A stretch of 64,000 nt of DNA from Arenibacter sp. ARW7G5Y1 (GCF_003201775.1 NZ_QJJZ01000001.1:629233-693232); one strand, 5' to 3'. Numbered from the stretch's first letter, positions 37,888-48,456 are shown. Made by a program: numbers and translations. Notes: a model not told the origin generated them from the sequence alone.

Positions 37888-38916
37888 CTATTTAATTAAA
37901 ATACTCTTATATCGCTCCAAGTTTTTTAAAGCAATACCGGTACCCCTTACAACCGCCCTTAGTGGATCTTCAGCTATATAGACCGGGAGATCCGTTTTTT
38001 GGGACAAACGTCTATCAAGTCCCCTGAGCATAGACCCGCCGCCAGCTAGATAAATACCCGTATTATAAATGTCAGCTGCCAGTTCTGGTGGTGTTTGGGA
38101 TAGTGTTTCCATAACGGCATCCTCTACCCTTAAAATGGATTTATCCAAGGCTTTGGCTATTTCACGGTAGGAAATGGATACTTGTTTTGGTTTACCGGTC
38201 AATAGATCCCTACCCTGCACGGACATTTCATCCGGAGGGGTCTGTAAGTCTTCCGTAGCGGATCCAATGGTAATTTTAATATTTTCAGCGGTACTCTCCC
38301 CAACATAAAGGTTGTGTTGCGTACGCATGTAATAAATAATGTCGTTAGTGAAAACGTCCCCCGCTATCTTGACCGATTTGTCGCAAACAATCCCGCCCAG
38401 GGCAATTACCGCAATTTCTGTTGTTCCACCTCCTATATCAACGATCATGTTCCCTTTGGGTTGCATAATGTCCAGGCCGATACCTATGGCAGCTGCCATT
38501 GGCTCGTGAATTAGATAGACCTCCTTGCCGTTAACACGTTCAGCAGACTCCTTAACGGCACGCATTTCTACCTCTGTAATTCCCGAAGGGATACAGATAA
38601 CCATTCTCAAGGCTGGCGGAAACCACTTTTTCTTTAAAGCGGGTATGTTCTTAATGAACATATTGATCATCTTTTCGGAGGCGTCAAAATCGGCGATAAC
38701 CCCATCCTTTAAAGGACGTATTGTCTTTATATTTTCATGGGTCTTTCCTTGCATCATGTTGGCTTCCTTGCCAACAGCAATGATTTTGCCACTTATTCTG
38801 TCCCTAGCTACAATAGATGGACTGTCTACCACCACTTTGTCGTTGTGAATGATGAGGGTGTTGGCAGTACCTAAGTCTATTGCAATCTCCTCGGTTAAGA
38901 AATCAAAGAATCCCAT
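37888..38916 (-). CDS. mreB: Rod shape-determining protein MreB (actin homologue)
   Basis: MreB filaments position the elongasome. The 342-residue protein has actin-fold motifs DLGTANT (phosphate 1), DIGGGTTEIAV (phosphate 2), and the adenosine motif YLAGGGSMLRG. Length and motifs are canonical. It is the first gene of the shape operon; the 55-bp gap to purH contains TACTTTTA, a near match to the -7 consensus. Confidence 0.96.
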   Translation of the reverse strand: MGFFDFLTEEIAIDLGTANTLIIHNDKVVVDSPSIVARDRISGKIIAVGKEANMMQGKTHENIKTIRPLKDGVIADFDASEKMINMFIKNIPALKKKWFPPALRMVICIPSGITEVEMRAVKESAERVNGKEVYLIHEPMAAAIGIGLDIMQPKGNMIVDIGGGTTEIAVIALGGIVCDKSVKIAGDVFTNDIIYYMRTQHNLYVGESTAENIKITIGSATEDLQTPPDEMSVQGRDLLTGKPKQVSISYREIAKALDKSILRVEDAVMETLSQTPPELAADIYNTGIYLAGGGSMLRGLDRRLSQKTDLPVYIAEDPLRAVVRGTGIALKNLERYKSILIK

Positions 38917-38971
38917 TATGTGTTGTTATATTTCGGTTTAAATGTCAGTTTGATCGTTAAAAGTAATAAAA

Positions 38972-40504
38972 TTAATGTTTAAAATGACGTGTGCCAGTCA
39001 TAACCATTGCAATTCCATTTTCATTACAATAATCGATACTAAGTTGATCCTTTATGGAGCCTCCAGGTTGTATAACGCTGGTTACCCCACTTTTATGCGC
39101 AATTTCCACACAATCTGGAAACGGAAAGAAGGCATCACTGGCCAATACCGCTCCATTTAGGTCAAAATTGAAGGATTGGGCTTTGTGGATGGCTTGGTTT
39201 AGGGCATCTACACGGGAGGTTTGGCCGGTTCCACTGGCGCACAATTGTTTGTTTTTAGCAAGTACAATGGTGTTACTTTTGGTGTGTTTGCACAATTTTG
39301 AAGCGAAGATTAAATCTTCCAGTTCCCTATCCGTAGGCTTTTTATTGGTAGCATTGGTAAGGTCGGAAATTTTATCGGTCTTTTCATCTTTTTCCTGCAC
39401 TAAAACTCCGTTTAAACATGTTCTTACCGTCATTTTTGGAAGGTCAACTTCGTTCTGTACCAAAATTATTCTGTTTTTCTTGCCTTTTAAGATATCCAGG
39501 GCCACTGGGGTATAGCTAGGGGCAATTACCACTTCGCAGAATAGATTGTGTATTTCTTCGGCGGTTGGTTTGTCTATTTCTACGTTGCTGATCAATATTC
39601 CACCAAAAGCTGAAACAGGGTCTCCTGCCAAGGCATCAACATAGGCCTGGTGAATTGTTGGTCTGGTGGCGAGACCACAGGCATTATTGTGCTTTAATAT
39701 GGCAAAGGTGGGGGCATCGTTCTTAAATTCTTGGATAAGGTTTACAGCTGCATCCACGTCCAACAAATTGTTATAGGAAAGTTCCTTTCCATGAAGTTTA
39801 TTGAACATTGCGTCAAAATCCCCAAAGTAAAATCCTTTTTGATGGGGGTTTTCTCCATAACGCAGTACTTGCCCGTTGGTTTCACTTAATTTAAACGCAG
39901 CTTCTTCGTGGTTTTGGTTGAAATAATTAAAAATGGCCGAATCATAATGCGATGAAACATTGAAAGATTTGGTAGCAAAACGTCTACGGTCTTCCAAAGT
40001 GGTGCTGCCGTTACCGTTGGTAATCATTTCCAAAACTTCGTCATAATCGTTCATGGAGGACACGCAAAGTGTATCCTTGTAATTTTTGGCCGCGGCGCGT
40101 ATCAATGAAATACCGCCTATATCTATTTTTTCAATGATATCCTGTTCGGAGGCCCCACTGGCAACAGTTTTTTCAAATGGGTAAAGATCTACAATTACGA
40201 TATCCAATTGGGGGATTTCAAATTCCTTCAATTGTTCCTGATCGCTCTTATTGTCCTGACGGTTCAAAATACCACCAAATACCTTAGGGTGCAATGTCTT
40301 AACCCTGCCGCCCAAAATGGACGGATAGCTGGTAACGTCCTCTACAGGTACTACATCGATTCCCAAATCCTTAATGAATGTTTCCGTACCGCCTGTAGAA
40401 TAGATGGTAATTCCCAATTCATTAAACTTTTTTACCAAGGGCTCTAGGCCATCTTTATGAAAAACGGATATTAAGGCTGACGAAGCTTTTTTAGTGGTAC
40501 TCAT
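38972..40504 (-). CDS. purH: Bifunctional AICAR formyltransferase / IMP cyclohydrolase
   Basis: PurH performs the last two steps of IMP synthesis. The 510-residue protein has an N-terminal MGS-like domain (ISVFHKDGLEPLVKKF, STGGT, GGRVKTLHP) with cyclohydrolase activity and a C-terminal transformylase domain (LRYGENPHQ, KHNNACGLA, and GGSIKDQ near the end). Length is typical. A candidate -7 box is present upstream. Confidence 0.95.
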   Translation of the reverse strand: MSTTKKASSALISVFHKDGLEPLVKKFNELGITIYSTGGTETFIKDLGIDVVPVEDVTSYPSILGGRVKTLHPKVFGGILNRQDNKSDQEQLKEFEIPQLDIVIVDLYPFEKTVASGASEQDIIEKIDIGGISLIRAAAKNYKDTLCVSSMNDYDEVLEMITNGNGSTTLEDRRRFATKSFNVSSHYDSAIFNYFNQNHEEAAFKLSETNGQVLRYGENPHQKGFYFGDFDAMFNKLHGKELSYNNLLDVDAAVNLIQEFKNDAPTFAILKHNNACGLATRPTIHQAYVDALAGDPVSAFGGILISNVEIDKPTAEEIHNLFCEVVIAPSYTPVALDILKGKKNRIILVQNEVDLPKMTVRTCLNGVLVQEKDEKTDKISDLTNATNKKPTDRELEDLIFASKLCKHTKSNTIVLAKNKQLCASGTGQTSRVDALNQAIHKAQSFNFDLNGAVLASDAFFPFPDCVEIAHKSGVTSVIQPGGSIKDQLSIDYCNENGIAMVMTGTRHFKH

Positions 40505-40538
40505 TTTGTTGTGATTGTTGTTATGGATTATAAGGACA

Positions 40539-40546
40539 CAAAAGTA
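40539..40546 (-). promoter_or_regulatory. Candidate -7 box for purH
   Basis: The minus strand reads TACTTTTG, a full match to TAnnTTTG, 34 bp before the purH ATG. No clear -33 TTG is seen. Confidence 0.4.
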
Positions 40547-40597
40547 ATTTTTTTGTGCTTAAAAATCAGCACGTTTATTAACAATCGCCCTAAAGTT

Positions 40598-41050
40598 TTA
40601 AAGAATCTTGGACACCTCTTGGTTTACGTATTCCAAAAAGTGCTCATCCTCCTTTGAAAATGGGTCGGGAGTATTGGAGTCGATGTCTATTTGACCAATA
40701 TTTACGCCATTTAAAAATAACGGAACTACAATTTCCGCCTTAACGGTTATGCTGCATGCTATGTAGTTGTCCTGGGCTTTTACATCCGGAACCACAAAGT
40801 TTTGATTGGAGACGGCTACCTGTCCGCAAATTCCTTTGCCAAAAGGAATTATGGTGTGGTCTGTAGGGGCGCCGGCATATGGACCCAATTTGAGCTCTTC
40901 CCTATCTCCATTTTTGAAATAGAAGCCTACCCAATCGTAATGGGGGACATTCTCTTTTAACAATTCGCATATGGCCTGCATTTTTTCGGTTGCAGTTTTC
41001 TGGGTACTGTTCGTAATTTCCGAAATCTTTGGTCTTAAAATAGTAAGCAT
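40598..41050 (-). CDS. GAF-domain protein, probable free methionine-(R)-sulfoxide reductase
   Basis: This 150-residue single GAF domain matches the fRMsr family, which reduces free methionine R-sulfoxide. The blocks PFGKGICGQVA (Cys75) and NYIACS (Cys99) correspond to E. coli Cys94 and catalytic Cys118, but the first family cysteine (E. coli Cys84) is His65 here. The ATG at 41050 is chosen over a GTG at 41065, because a -7-like box (41065-41072) overlaps that GTG. Confidence 0.78.
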   Translation of the reverse strand: MLTILRPKISEITNSTQKTATEKMQAICELLKENVPHYDWVGFYFKNGDREELKLGPYAGAPTDHTIIPFGKGICGQVAVSNQNFVVPDVKAQDNYIACSITVKAEIVVPLFLNGVNIGQIDIDSNTPDPFSKEDEHFLEYVNQEVSKIL

Positions 41051-41064
41051 GTGATAAATTTTCA

Positions 41065-41072
41065 CAAAAATA
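41065..41072 (-). promoter_or_regulatory. Candidate -7 box for the GAF-domain gene
   Basis: The minus strand reads TATTTTTG, 14 bp before the ATG at 41050. It implies a short leader and decides against the longer GTG start. Confidence 0.38.
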
Positions 41073-41198
41073 AGGCTATTTGCAAATTCTTTGATCCATA
41101 ACCTCTTTAAACTTCCTAACTGTTATTGATAAGGACAATTTTTCCCCTAAATTTTAGTTAATGTTGCAATAGGGAAATATAGAGTAATAACTTTTGAT

Positions 41199-41206
41199 TA
41201 TTTTTG
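41199..41206 (+). promoter_or_regulatory. Candidate -7 box for the HYC_CC_PP gene
   Basis: TATTTTTG matches TAnnTTTG and ends 5 bp before the ATG at 41212. If used, the mRNA would be nearly leaderless. A -33 TTG at the usual spacing is missing. Confidence 0.3.
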
Positions 41207-41211
41207 CCTTG

Positions 41212-41628
41212 ATGAAAGTAATGATCCATAAAATACTGGCCGTGTTGATGGCATTTTTTATGCTGGTCTCCACCGTTTCCTGGACCGTTGAGAAGCATTT
41301 TTGCTTTGGATCTTTGGTAGACGTCGCTTTTTTTCATGAAGCGGATACCTGTGGTATGGATTTGGGGTTGGAGGAAGAGAATTTGTCCCCTAAGAAAAAA
41401 TCAGATACTTGCTGCAGTGATGAGACCATTTTGGTAGTGGGGCAGGATAACCTAAGTATTTCCTATGACGATCTTGGTGTGGTCCAGCAGCTTTTCTTGG
41501 TGGCCTATACTTCCTATTATGAAAATTTATTTCAGCCAAGGGAGCAGCACCGTGTTCCCCATGCCGATTACCCACCTCCCATACTGGTCAAAGATATCCA
41601 TATTTTGGACCAAGTTTTCCTCATTTGA
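41212..41628 (+). CDS. HYC_CC_PP-family protein, likely metal-related
   Basis: This 138-residue exported or anchored protein has an N-terminal hydrophobic segment (about residues 6-24) and the three signatures of the family: HFC at residues 29-31 (for HYC), DTCC at 66-68 and PPP at 121-123. Cys47 is a further thiol. The family is of unknown biochemistry but is commonly found with TonB receptors and HMA proteins. That holds here, suggesting capture of a thiol-loving metal such as copper. An upstream TTG is less likely as start. Confidence 0.78.
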   Translation: MKVMIHKILAVLMAFFMLVSTVSWTVEKHFCFGSLVDVAFFHEADTCGMDLGLEEENLSPKKKSDTCCSDETILVVGQDNLSISYDDLGVVQQLFLVAYTSYYENLFQPREQHRVPHADYPPPILVKDIHILDQVFLI

Positions 41629-41725
41629 TTTTTTATTGGTAGTAAGCTCGGGTTCCCTTTTTTTGGATTTGGAGGATCCGATGTTTTATTGATTTCAATT
41701 ATCTACTAATATTAAAATATATCAA

Positions 41726-43963
41726 GTGAAGAATTTTTTTGTAAGTATATTTTTATGGATTCCGTTATTGGCAATCTCCCAGAACACTATTGAGGGTATG
41801 GTGATGGAGGACAATCCTGAAAATAAGCACCTAGGTTTGGCCGGAGCCAATGTTTATTGGTTAAATTCCCAGACAGGGACCATAACGAAGACCGATGGTA
41901 GCTTTTCAATCCCATTTAAGAAGGAGTATAATCGGCTTGTCATTAGTTATGTGGGATTTGAGTCGGATACCTTGATCATTGATTCCCCTGGAAAGGTAAA
42001 TCACTGGCTAAAACCTTCCAATGCGTTAAATGAGGTGGTGGTTCAAAAGAAAAGGGACGCCGTACAGAAATCCTATTTCAGCCCACAGAATGTGGTCACC
42101 ATAAATAGCGCCGAATTACTAAAAGCGGCGTGCTGTAACCTCTCTGAGAGCTTTGAAACCAACCCGGCCATAGATGTCAATTTTTCAGATGCTTTGACCG
42201 GTACCAAGCAAATACAAATGTTGGGACTTACCAGTCCTTATTTGTTAATAACCCAAGAGAATATCCCTATGGTAAGGGGTGCCTCCCAGGCCTATGGACT
42301 TACCTTCACCCCTGGGACTTGGGTGGAGAGTATACAGATTACGAAGGGGGCGGGCAGTGTGGTAAATGGTTATGAGAGTATTTCAGGCCAGATAAATACG
42401 GAATTGGTAAAACCTTTGACGGATAATGCCCTATTTGTTAATGGATATGGCAATTTGAATGGCAGGCTGGAGTTGAATACCCATTTCAATAAACAGTTGA
42501 CCGATAAGTGGAGTACGGGGCTTTATCTCCATACCAATAGAAGGGATGTGAAGGAGGATGATAATGGGGACGGATTTTTGGATGCCCCCTTGGGCAATCA
42601 AATAAATGTTTTGAATAGGTGGCAATACCAAAACCCAAGTACCGGATGGGTCAGCTTTATCAATCTTCGTTTCTTAAACGACGACAAACAGCTGGGACAG
42701 ACAAATTTTGTCCCGAGTATCGATAAATTCACTGCCAATTCGTGGGGAGGTGAAATAAATACCAGGAGGTTTGATACTTCGCTGAAATTAGGTTATGTAT
42801 TTCCAGAGCTACCTTTTCAAAGTCTTGGTTTTCAAACGGCCTACAATATTCATAAACAGGATTCTTATTTTGGGTTTAATGAATATAATATTGATCACGA
42901 AAGCATCTATTCCAACCTGCTGTTCAACTCCATAATAGGGGATACCAAGAGCAAGTATAAAACGGGCCTCACCTTTGCTTATGATGGATATGGCGAAATG
43001 GTGAACACGCAAGATTATTCTAGGGTGGACAAATCTATTGGGGCCTTTTTTGAATATAGCTATGACAATTTAAAGGAATGGAGTTTAACTGCGGGCATAA
43101 GAGTGGACACCCACAATAATTTGGGGACTTTTGTTACGCCTAGATTACACCTGCGGTATATGCCATGGGATAGAGGGAGCTTTAGGGGGTCTTTGGGCCG
43201 TGGAAAACGGGCAGCCAACATCTTTGCCGAAAACCAACAATTATTTGCCTCCTCAAGACGGATAAGGGTTCTTGGGGATGGTAGTAGTATTTATGGGTTG
43301 GATCCAGAAGATGCCTGGAATTATGGAACTAGTTTTATACAGGGGTTTAGTTGGTTTGGCAGAAAGGGTAATGTAACCTTGGATTATTACGTTACCAATT
43401 TTAAAAATCAAGTGGTGGTGGATTGGGAGAACCCATTGGAGGTGTCATTTTATAACTTGGAGGGAGAAAGTGTGGCCAAAAGCTTTCAATTTGAAATAAA
43501 TTATAATGTTCTAAAGAATCTTGAGTTAAGGACGGCTTATAAATATTATGATGTGGAAACCGATTATCGCAGCGGTACCCTTCAAAAGCCTTTACAGGCC
43601 CAACATCGATTTTTTGCCAACCTTGGTTATACTTCAGTACCTAAGACAAATGGTTCCTTATGGCGTATGGATTATACGGTCCATTCGCTGGGAAAACAGC
43701 GATTGCCAAATACCTCCAATAATCCAGAAGCGTATAGATTGGCAGAATTTTCCCCATCCCACAGTATGATGATTGCTCAAATAACGAGAGTGTTCAACGA
43801 TAATTTTGAAATATATATAGGAGGCGAGAATTTGGCCGATTACACCCAGGATGACCCTGTGTTGAGTGCGGACGACCCATTTGGTCCAAATTTTGATACT
43901 ACCATAGTACATGGCCCTATAATGGGCAGAATGTTTTATGCGGGATTTAGATATAAATTATAA
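41726..43963 (+). CDS. TonB-dependent receptor with carboxypeptidase-like N-domain
   Basis: This 745-residue outer membrane protein has a signal peptide (about 18 residues, GTG start), a CarboxypepD_reg-like beta-sandwich (residues 20-100), a plug domain (residues 130-230, GAGSVVNGYESISGQINTE) and a 22-strand-type barrel. The plug begins with a Cys136-Cys137 pair in KAACCNLSE, an unusual place for adjacent cysteines. It lies between two cysteine-rich proteins and probably imports a metal or metal complex with TonB energy. Substrate not proven. Confidence 0.9.
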   Translation: MKNFFVSIFLWIPLLAISQNTIEGMVMEDNPENKHLGLAGANVYWLNSQTGTITKTDGSFSIPFKKEYNRLVISYVGFESDTLIIDSPGKVNHWLKPSNALNEVVVQKKRDAVQKSYFSPQNVVTINSAELLKAACCNLSESFETNPAIDVNFSDALTGTKQIQMLGLTSPYLLITQENIPMVRGASQAYGLTFTPGTWVESIQITKGAGSVVNGYESISGQINTELVKPLTDNALFVNGYGNLNGRLELNTHFNKQLTDKWSTGLYLHTNRRDVKEDDNGDGFLDAPLGNQINVLNRWQYQNPSTGWVSFINLRFLNDDKQLGQTNFVPSIDKFTANSWGGEINTRRFDTSLKLGYVFPELPFQSLGFQTAYNIHKQDSYFGFNEYNIDHESIYSNLLFNSIIGDTKSKYKTGLTFAYDGYGEMVNTQDYSRVDKSIGAFFEYSYDNLKEWSLTAGIRVDTHNNLGTFVTPRLHLRYMPWDRGSFRGSLGRGKRAANIFAENQQLFASSRRIRVLGDGSSIYGLDPEDAWNYGTSFIQGFSWFGRKGNVTLDYYVTNFKNQVVVDWENPLEVSFYNLEGESVAKSFQFEINYNVLKNLELRTAYKYYDVETDYRSGTLQKPLQAQHRFFANLGYTSVPKTNGSLWRMDYTVHSLGKQRLPNTSNNPEAYRLAEFSPSHSMMIAQITRVFNDNFEIYIGGENLADYTQDDPVLSADDPFGPNFDTTIVHGPIMGRMFYAGFRYKL

Positions 43964-44003
43964 ATTTATTCAATATTAATTATTCAACTTAAAAAGTGGA
44001 GAT

Positions 44004-44360
44004 ATGAGAAATATAGTATTAGGAGCGGTGTTTGTTTTTTTGACGGCAGTTGGCTATGGCCAAGAGAAAAATAAAAAAATGAGCTTCGAGGTGAATGGTA
44101 AATGTGCCATGTGCAAAGAGAGGATAGAGGAAGCCGCCTTGGCCGTAAAAGGGGTTAAATACGCTTTATGGGACATCCCGACCCATCAATTATCGTTGAT
44201 CATCGATGAGCGAAAAACAAATTCCATGTTGGTAAAAACGGCCATAGTCGAGGTAGGTCATGATACCAAGGAATTAAAGGCTACGGAGGAAGCTTATGAA
44301 AGTGTTCACCCTTGTTGCAGGTATCGCGAGGATAATAGCGACGATGGACAGCATCATTAA
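44004..44360 (+). CDS. Heavy-metal-associated (HMA-like) periplasmic protein
   Basis: This 118-residue protein has a signal peptide (cleaving near residue 19) and a ferredoxin-like HMA fold. The metal site is CAMC at residues 34-37, in place of the common CxxC of copper chaperones. The tail has another pair, Cys104-Cys105, and ends in QHH. This extra C-terminal site is not part of the core HMA domain. It follows the TonB receptor by 40 bp and may accept the imported metal. Confidence 0.83.
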   Translation: MRNIVLGAVFVFLTAVGYGQEKNKKMSFEVNGKCAMCKERIEEAALAVKGVKYALWDIPTHQLSLIIDERKTNSMLVKTAIVEVGHDTKELKATEEAYESVHPCCRYREDNSDDGQHH

Positions 44361-44390
44361 AGTTTGGTCTTTATAAGCCTGGTAAAAACA

Positions 44391-44424
44391 AAAAACCGCA
44401 TTTGGATTTCCAAATGCGGTTTTT
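44391..44424. terminator. Bidirectional intrinsic terminator
   Basis: A 15-bp stem (AAAAACCGCATTTGG with CCAAATGCGGTTTTT) closes a 4-nt loop. It lies between the HMA gene (+) and groEL (-), which converge. Confidence 0.88.
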
Positions 44425-44447
44425 TTTGTTGCTGTAAATTTTAAAAC

Positions 44448-46079
<1,632 letters not shown>

Positions 46080-46179
46080 TTAATTTCATTTGTCATTCCA
46101 AATAAAACGGAATGAAATTAGTTATACTCTTTAGTTTGTAGTTTGGAATTTTCCCAGTATGCGGGGAAAAAGTGCAATA

Positions 46180-46458
46180 TTATATAATTGCTAAAATGTC
46201 GCTCTCGCGCATCATAAGATATTCGGTACCTTCAAGCTTTAGCTCAGTACCGGCATACTTGCCGTATAGCACCGTATCTCCAACTTTAACTGTCACTTTT
46301 TCATCTTTTGTACCAGGTCCAACGGCAACTACCTTGCCTTTTTGTGGTTTTTCCTTTGCGGTATCAGGGATGTAAAGACCAGATGCAGTCTTTGTTTCAG
46401 CAGCCATAGGTTCTATTAGAACTCTATCTGCTAATGGTTTAATGCTAACTTTAGCCAT
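46180..46458 (-). CDS. groES: Co-chaperonin GroES (10 kDa)
   Basis: The 92-residue co-chaperonin has [12 protein letters not shown] at the N-terminus, a mobile loop around residues 16-32 ([13 protein letters not shown]) and the [16 protein letters not shown] roof region. It caps GroEL. It is the first gene of the pair; a sigma-54-like promoter candidate lies upstream. Confidence 0.98.
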   Translation of the reverse strand: MAKVSIKPLADRVLIEPMAAETKTASGLYIPDTAKEKPQKGKVVAVGPGTKDEKVTVKVGDTVLYGKYAGTELKLEGTEYLMMRESDILAII

Positions 46459-46496
46459 ATTATTTAGATTTTATGTTTTTAAGTTTGATTTTAATA

Positions 46497-46512
46497 GGCA
46501 GAAATTATGCCA
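46497..46512 (-). promoter_or_regulatory. Sigma-54-like promoter candidate upstream of groES
   Basis: The minus strand reads TGGCATAATTTCTGCC. It has GG and GC exactly 10 nt apart, as in the -24/-12 pattern TGGCAC-N5-TTGC, with one deviation in the -12 part. It would start transcription near 46487, 29 nt before the groES ATG. No activator site is recognised. It could also be a variant of the ordinary promoter. Confidence 0.4.
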
Positions 46513-46540
46513 TTGCCTAAAAACTGACACTTTGTTAAAT

Positions 46541-46575
46541 AAAAATGCCAGCTTGTCACTTAAGCTGGCATTTTT
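46541..46575 (-). terminator. Intrinsic terminator of the secG operon
   Basis: A 14-bp stem (AAAAATGCCAGCTT with AAGCTGGCATTTTT) closes a 7-nt loop, 26 bp after the secG stop on the minus strand. It separates that operon from groES. Confidence 0.85.
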
Positions 46576-46600
46576 TATATTTTAAAGTCGTTTTCTCCTG

Positions 46601-46969
46601 TTATTGGTCACCTTCAGTGGTGTTTGTACCATTAGTGGCAGGTGCAGAAATTGGAGTTTCTGGCAAAGCATCCGGCGCAGTTGTTTCAATAGGGTCGCCA
46701 TTAAGCAATTTTGAATCGGAATCACTGAAACTTCCCTTTAATGCTACATTGGAAAGCAATATTAAGACAACCAGTATGGTCGCCAACGTCCAAGTACTCT
46801 TATCCAAAAAGTCCCCTGTTTTCTTTACGCCCCCTACAACTTGGTTGCCGCTGCCACCAAAGGATGAGGACAATCCTCCACCTTTAGGGTTTTGCACCAT
46901 AATAACAAGCATCAATAGGATGCAAACTAGGATGATCAGGACCAAGAATATTGTAAATGTTGTATTCAT
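46601..46969 (-). CDS. secG: Preprotein translocase subunit SecG
   Basis: SecG is the small accessory subunit of the SecYEG channel. The 122-residue protein has two hydrophobic helices (about residues 5-20 and 60-77), the QNPKGGGLSSSFGG loop and a following TFLDK-like region (DFLDKSTW). The C-terminus is extended with Thr, Pro and Ala, as in other Bacteroidota. It lies 3 bp after the TPR gene. Confidence 0.93.
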   Translation of the reverse strand: MNTTFTIFLVLIILVCILLMLVIMVQNPKGGGLSSSFGGSGNQVVGGVKKTGDFLDKSTWTLATILVVLILLSNVALKGSFSDSDSKLLNGDPIETTAPDALPETPISAPATNGTNTTEGDQ

Positions 46970-46972
46970 TAT

Positions 46973-47902
46973 TTAATTATTTTCTTGTTGTATCTTTTCT
47001 ACCGCTTTTATTCGGTCTGCAAAGAAACTACTTTTTTCTGGATATTTCAAACTTAAAATTTTGTAGGCCTGAATAGCCTTTTTGTACTTCTTTTGTTCTA
47101 AATAGACTTTGGCCAAAGTGGCTGTCATCAATTCATTTTTGTCGAAGCTAAGGGAATCCTTGATGGTCACTTTGACCGTATTTTCCTTGGGTACAATTTT
47201 TGGGTTGGCTTCGATGAATTTATCAATTAGATCAAATTTTTTCTTTTTTAATTTATTTTCTTTTGGAATTGGTTTCGCCTCGGTCTTAGCGGCCCCTTTT
47301 TTGGGGGTATCGGGTTCGGGTTTTTTCTTTTCTACCTTATTTGAGGTTAATTGAAGCCATTCCCCAAAGGAATATTTTTCTTTCTTGGTGAAATTTAACG
47401 GTTTCCCGATTTCCAGTGTTTCCTCAGCTTTTTTTTTATCGTCCGAAATGGACTTGTCTATTTTGGGGTCTTTGGAAGAAAACAGTGAGGGGTCCAAAAT
47501 GTTGTCGGCATCCTTTACAGTCCTTGGTAAGGGTTCGTCATCCGATTCTTCTATCAGTGAACTTTCTTTTTTAAAATCGGAAACGATCTCTTCGGATATG
47601 GTGGGTGTATCGTTTAAAGTGGTGGACTTGCCCAGAATTGAATCGGCAATGGTATTTTGTAAAAAGTCAACGGAGGTGATGAAATCAAAAAGAATATCCC
47701 TATCCGCTGTATAGGCGGCGGTCAATTTAAGGGCATTGTTGTATTTAAAACTGTTGAGGTTCTTAAGGCCTTTAAGGTGCATGGCCCTTGCTGCTTGAAA
47801 GTATGGGTACTCTGCCAATACATCTTCCAGTTGGTTGGTCTGCACAGGGGAAACCACTTCATCCGGATTTTGTAATAAATATGTAAAGTCCTGTACGTTC
47901 AT
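46973..47902 (-). CDS. TPR-like conserved protein upstream of secG
   Basis: This 309-residue protein has an N-terminal helical segment (YFQAARAMHLKGL), a long Lys/Glu/Pro-rich linker (around residues 95-225) and a C-terminal TPR-like unit (MTATLAKVYLEQKKYKKAIQAYKIL). No signal peptide is obvious. It is sandwiched between lptE (3 bp) and secG (3 bp). A scaffold role in the cytoplasm or at the membrane is possible; function unknown. Confidence 0.75.
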   Translation of the reverse strand: MNVQDFTYLLQNPDEVVSPVQTNQLEDVLAEYPYFQAARAMHLKGLKNLNSFKYNNALKLTAAYTADRDILFDFITSVDFLQNTIADSILGKSTTLNDTPTISEEIVSDFKKESSLIEESDDEPLPRTVKDADNILDPSLFSSKDPKIDKSISDDKKKAEETLEIGKPLNFTKKEKYSFGEWLQLTSNKVEKKKPEPDTPKKGAAKTEAKPIPKENKLKKKKFDLIDKFIEANPKIVPKENTVKVTIKDSLSFDKNELMTATLAKVYLEQKKYKKAIQAYKILSLKYPEKSSFFADRIKAVEKIQQENN

Positions 47903-47905
47903 AAA

Positions 47906-48424
47906 TTACCAATCTGCCAATGATTTATTAAAAATGTCCTGGGTAATACGTTCAAATATTACCTGGTGGGCCTCATCCTTAACACTGGCCAATTGGGAAT
48001 TGGCCGGATAATCGTAAAAGAAGGAGAATCGTTGTTCAAAGTCTACATCTTCCTTGGTGTTGTTGAAAAACCTTACGTTTACACCAATACTCAGTCTGTT
48101 CTGTGCTGCGGTTTGTTGTGAGGTGGCCGACATGGGGGATATTCTATATTCCACGATCTCGCCTTCGTAGAGCAAATCCCCGTTGGATTTAACAAGGTCC
48201 AAACTGGTCTGGTTCAATATTAGATCCTGTAGGGCAAGTGTAAAATCCCTATCCATTCCGGGCTCGAAAGTAGACCCTGGGTTCTGGGATGCATAGTTTT
48301 GAAAATAATTGACCTGAAAGGTTTTCGCCGTCCCTACATCGCCCCCGGTAAAGTTATATATGCCACAACCAGCAACACAGCTGGTTAATACCAATAGAAT
48401 TATAAGATTTTTTGCTTTAATCAT
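47906..48424 (-). CDS. lptE: LptE-family LPS assembly lipoprotein
   Basis: LptE plugs the LptD barrel that inserts LPS in the outer membrane. This 172-residue protein has two possible lipobox cysteines (Cys16 in LTSC, Cys20 in VAGC), followed by the GIYNFTGG start and the regular beta-strands of the Bacteroidota LptE family (YEGEIVEYRISPMSA, LSIGVNVRFFNN). It lies 62 bp after a sigma-54 activator, with a tandem heptamer repeat in between. Confidence 0.85.
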   Translation of the reverse strand: MIKAKNLIILLVLTSCVAGCGIYNFTGGDVGTAKTFQVNYFQNYASQNPGSTFEPGMDRDFTLALQDLILNQTSLDLVKSNGDLLYEGEIVEYRISPMSATSQQTAAQNRLSIGVNVRFFNNTKEDVDFEQRFSFFYDYPANSQLASVKDEAHQVIFERITQDIFNKSLADW

Positions 48425-48456
48425 TCATTCGTTTTTTTCTAAATTCTTTTATTTTT

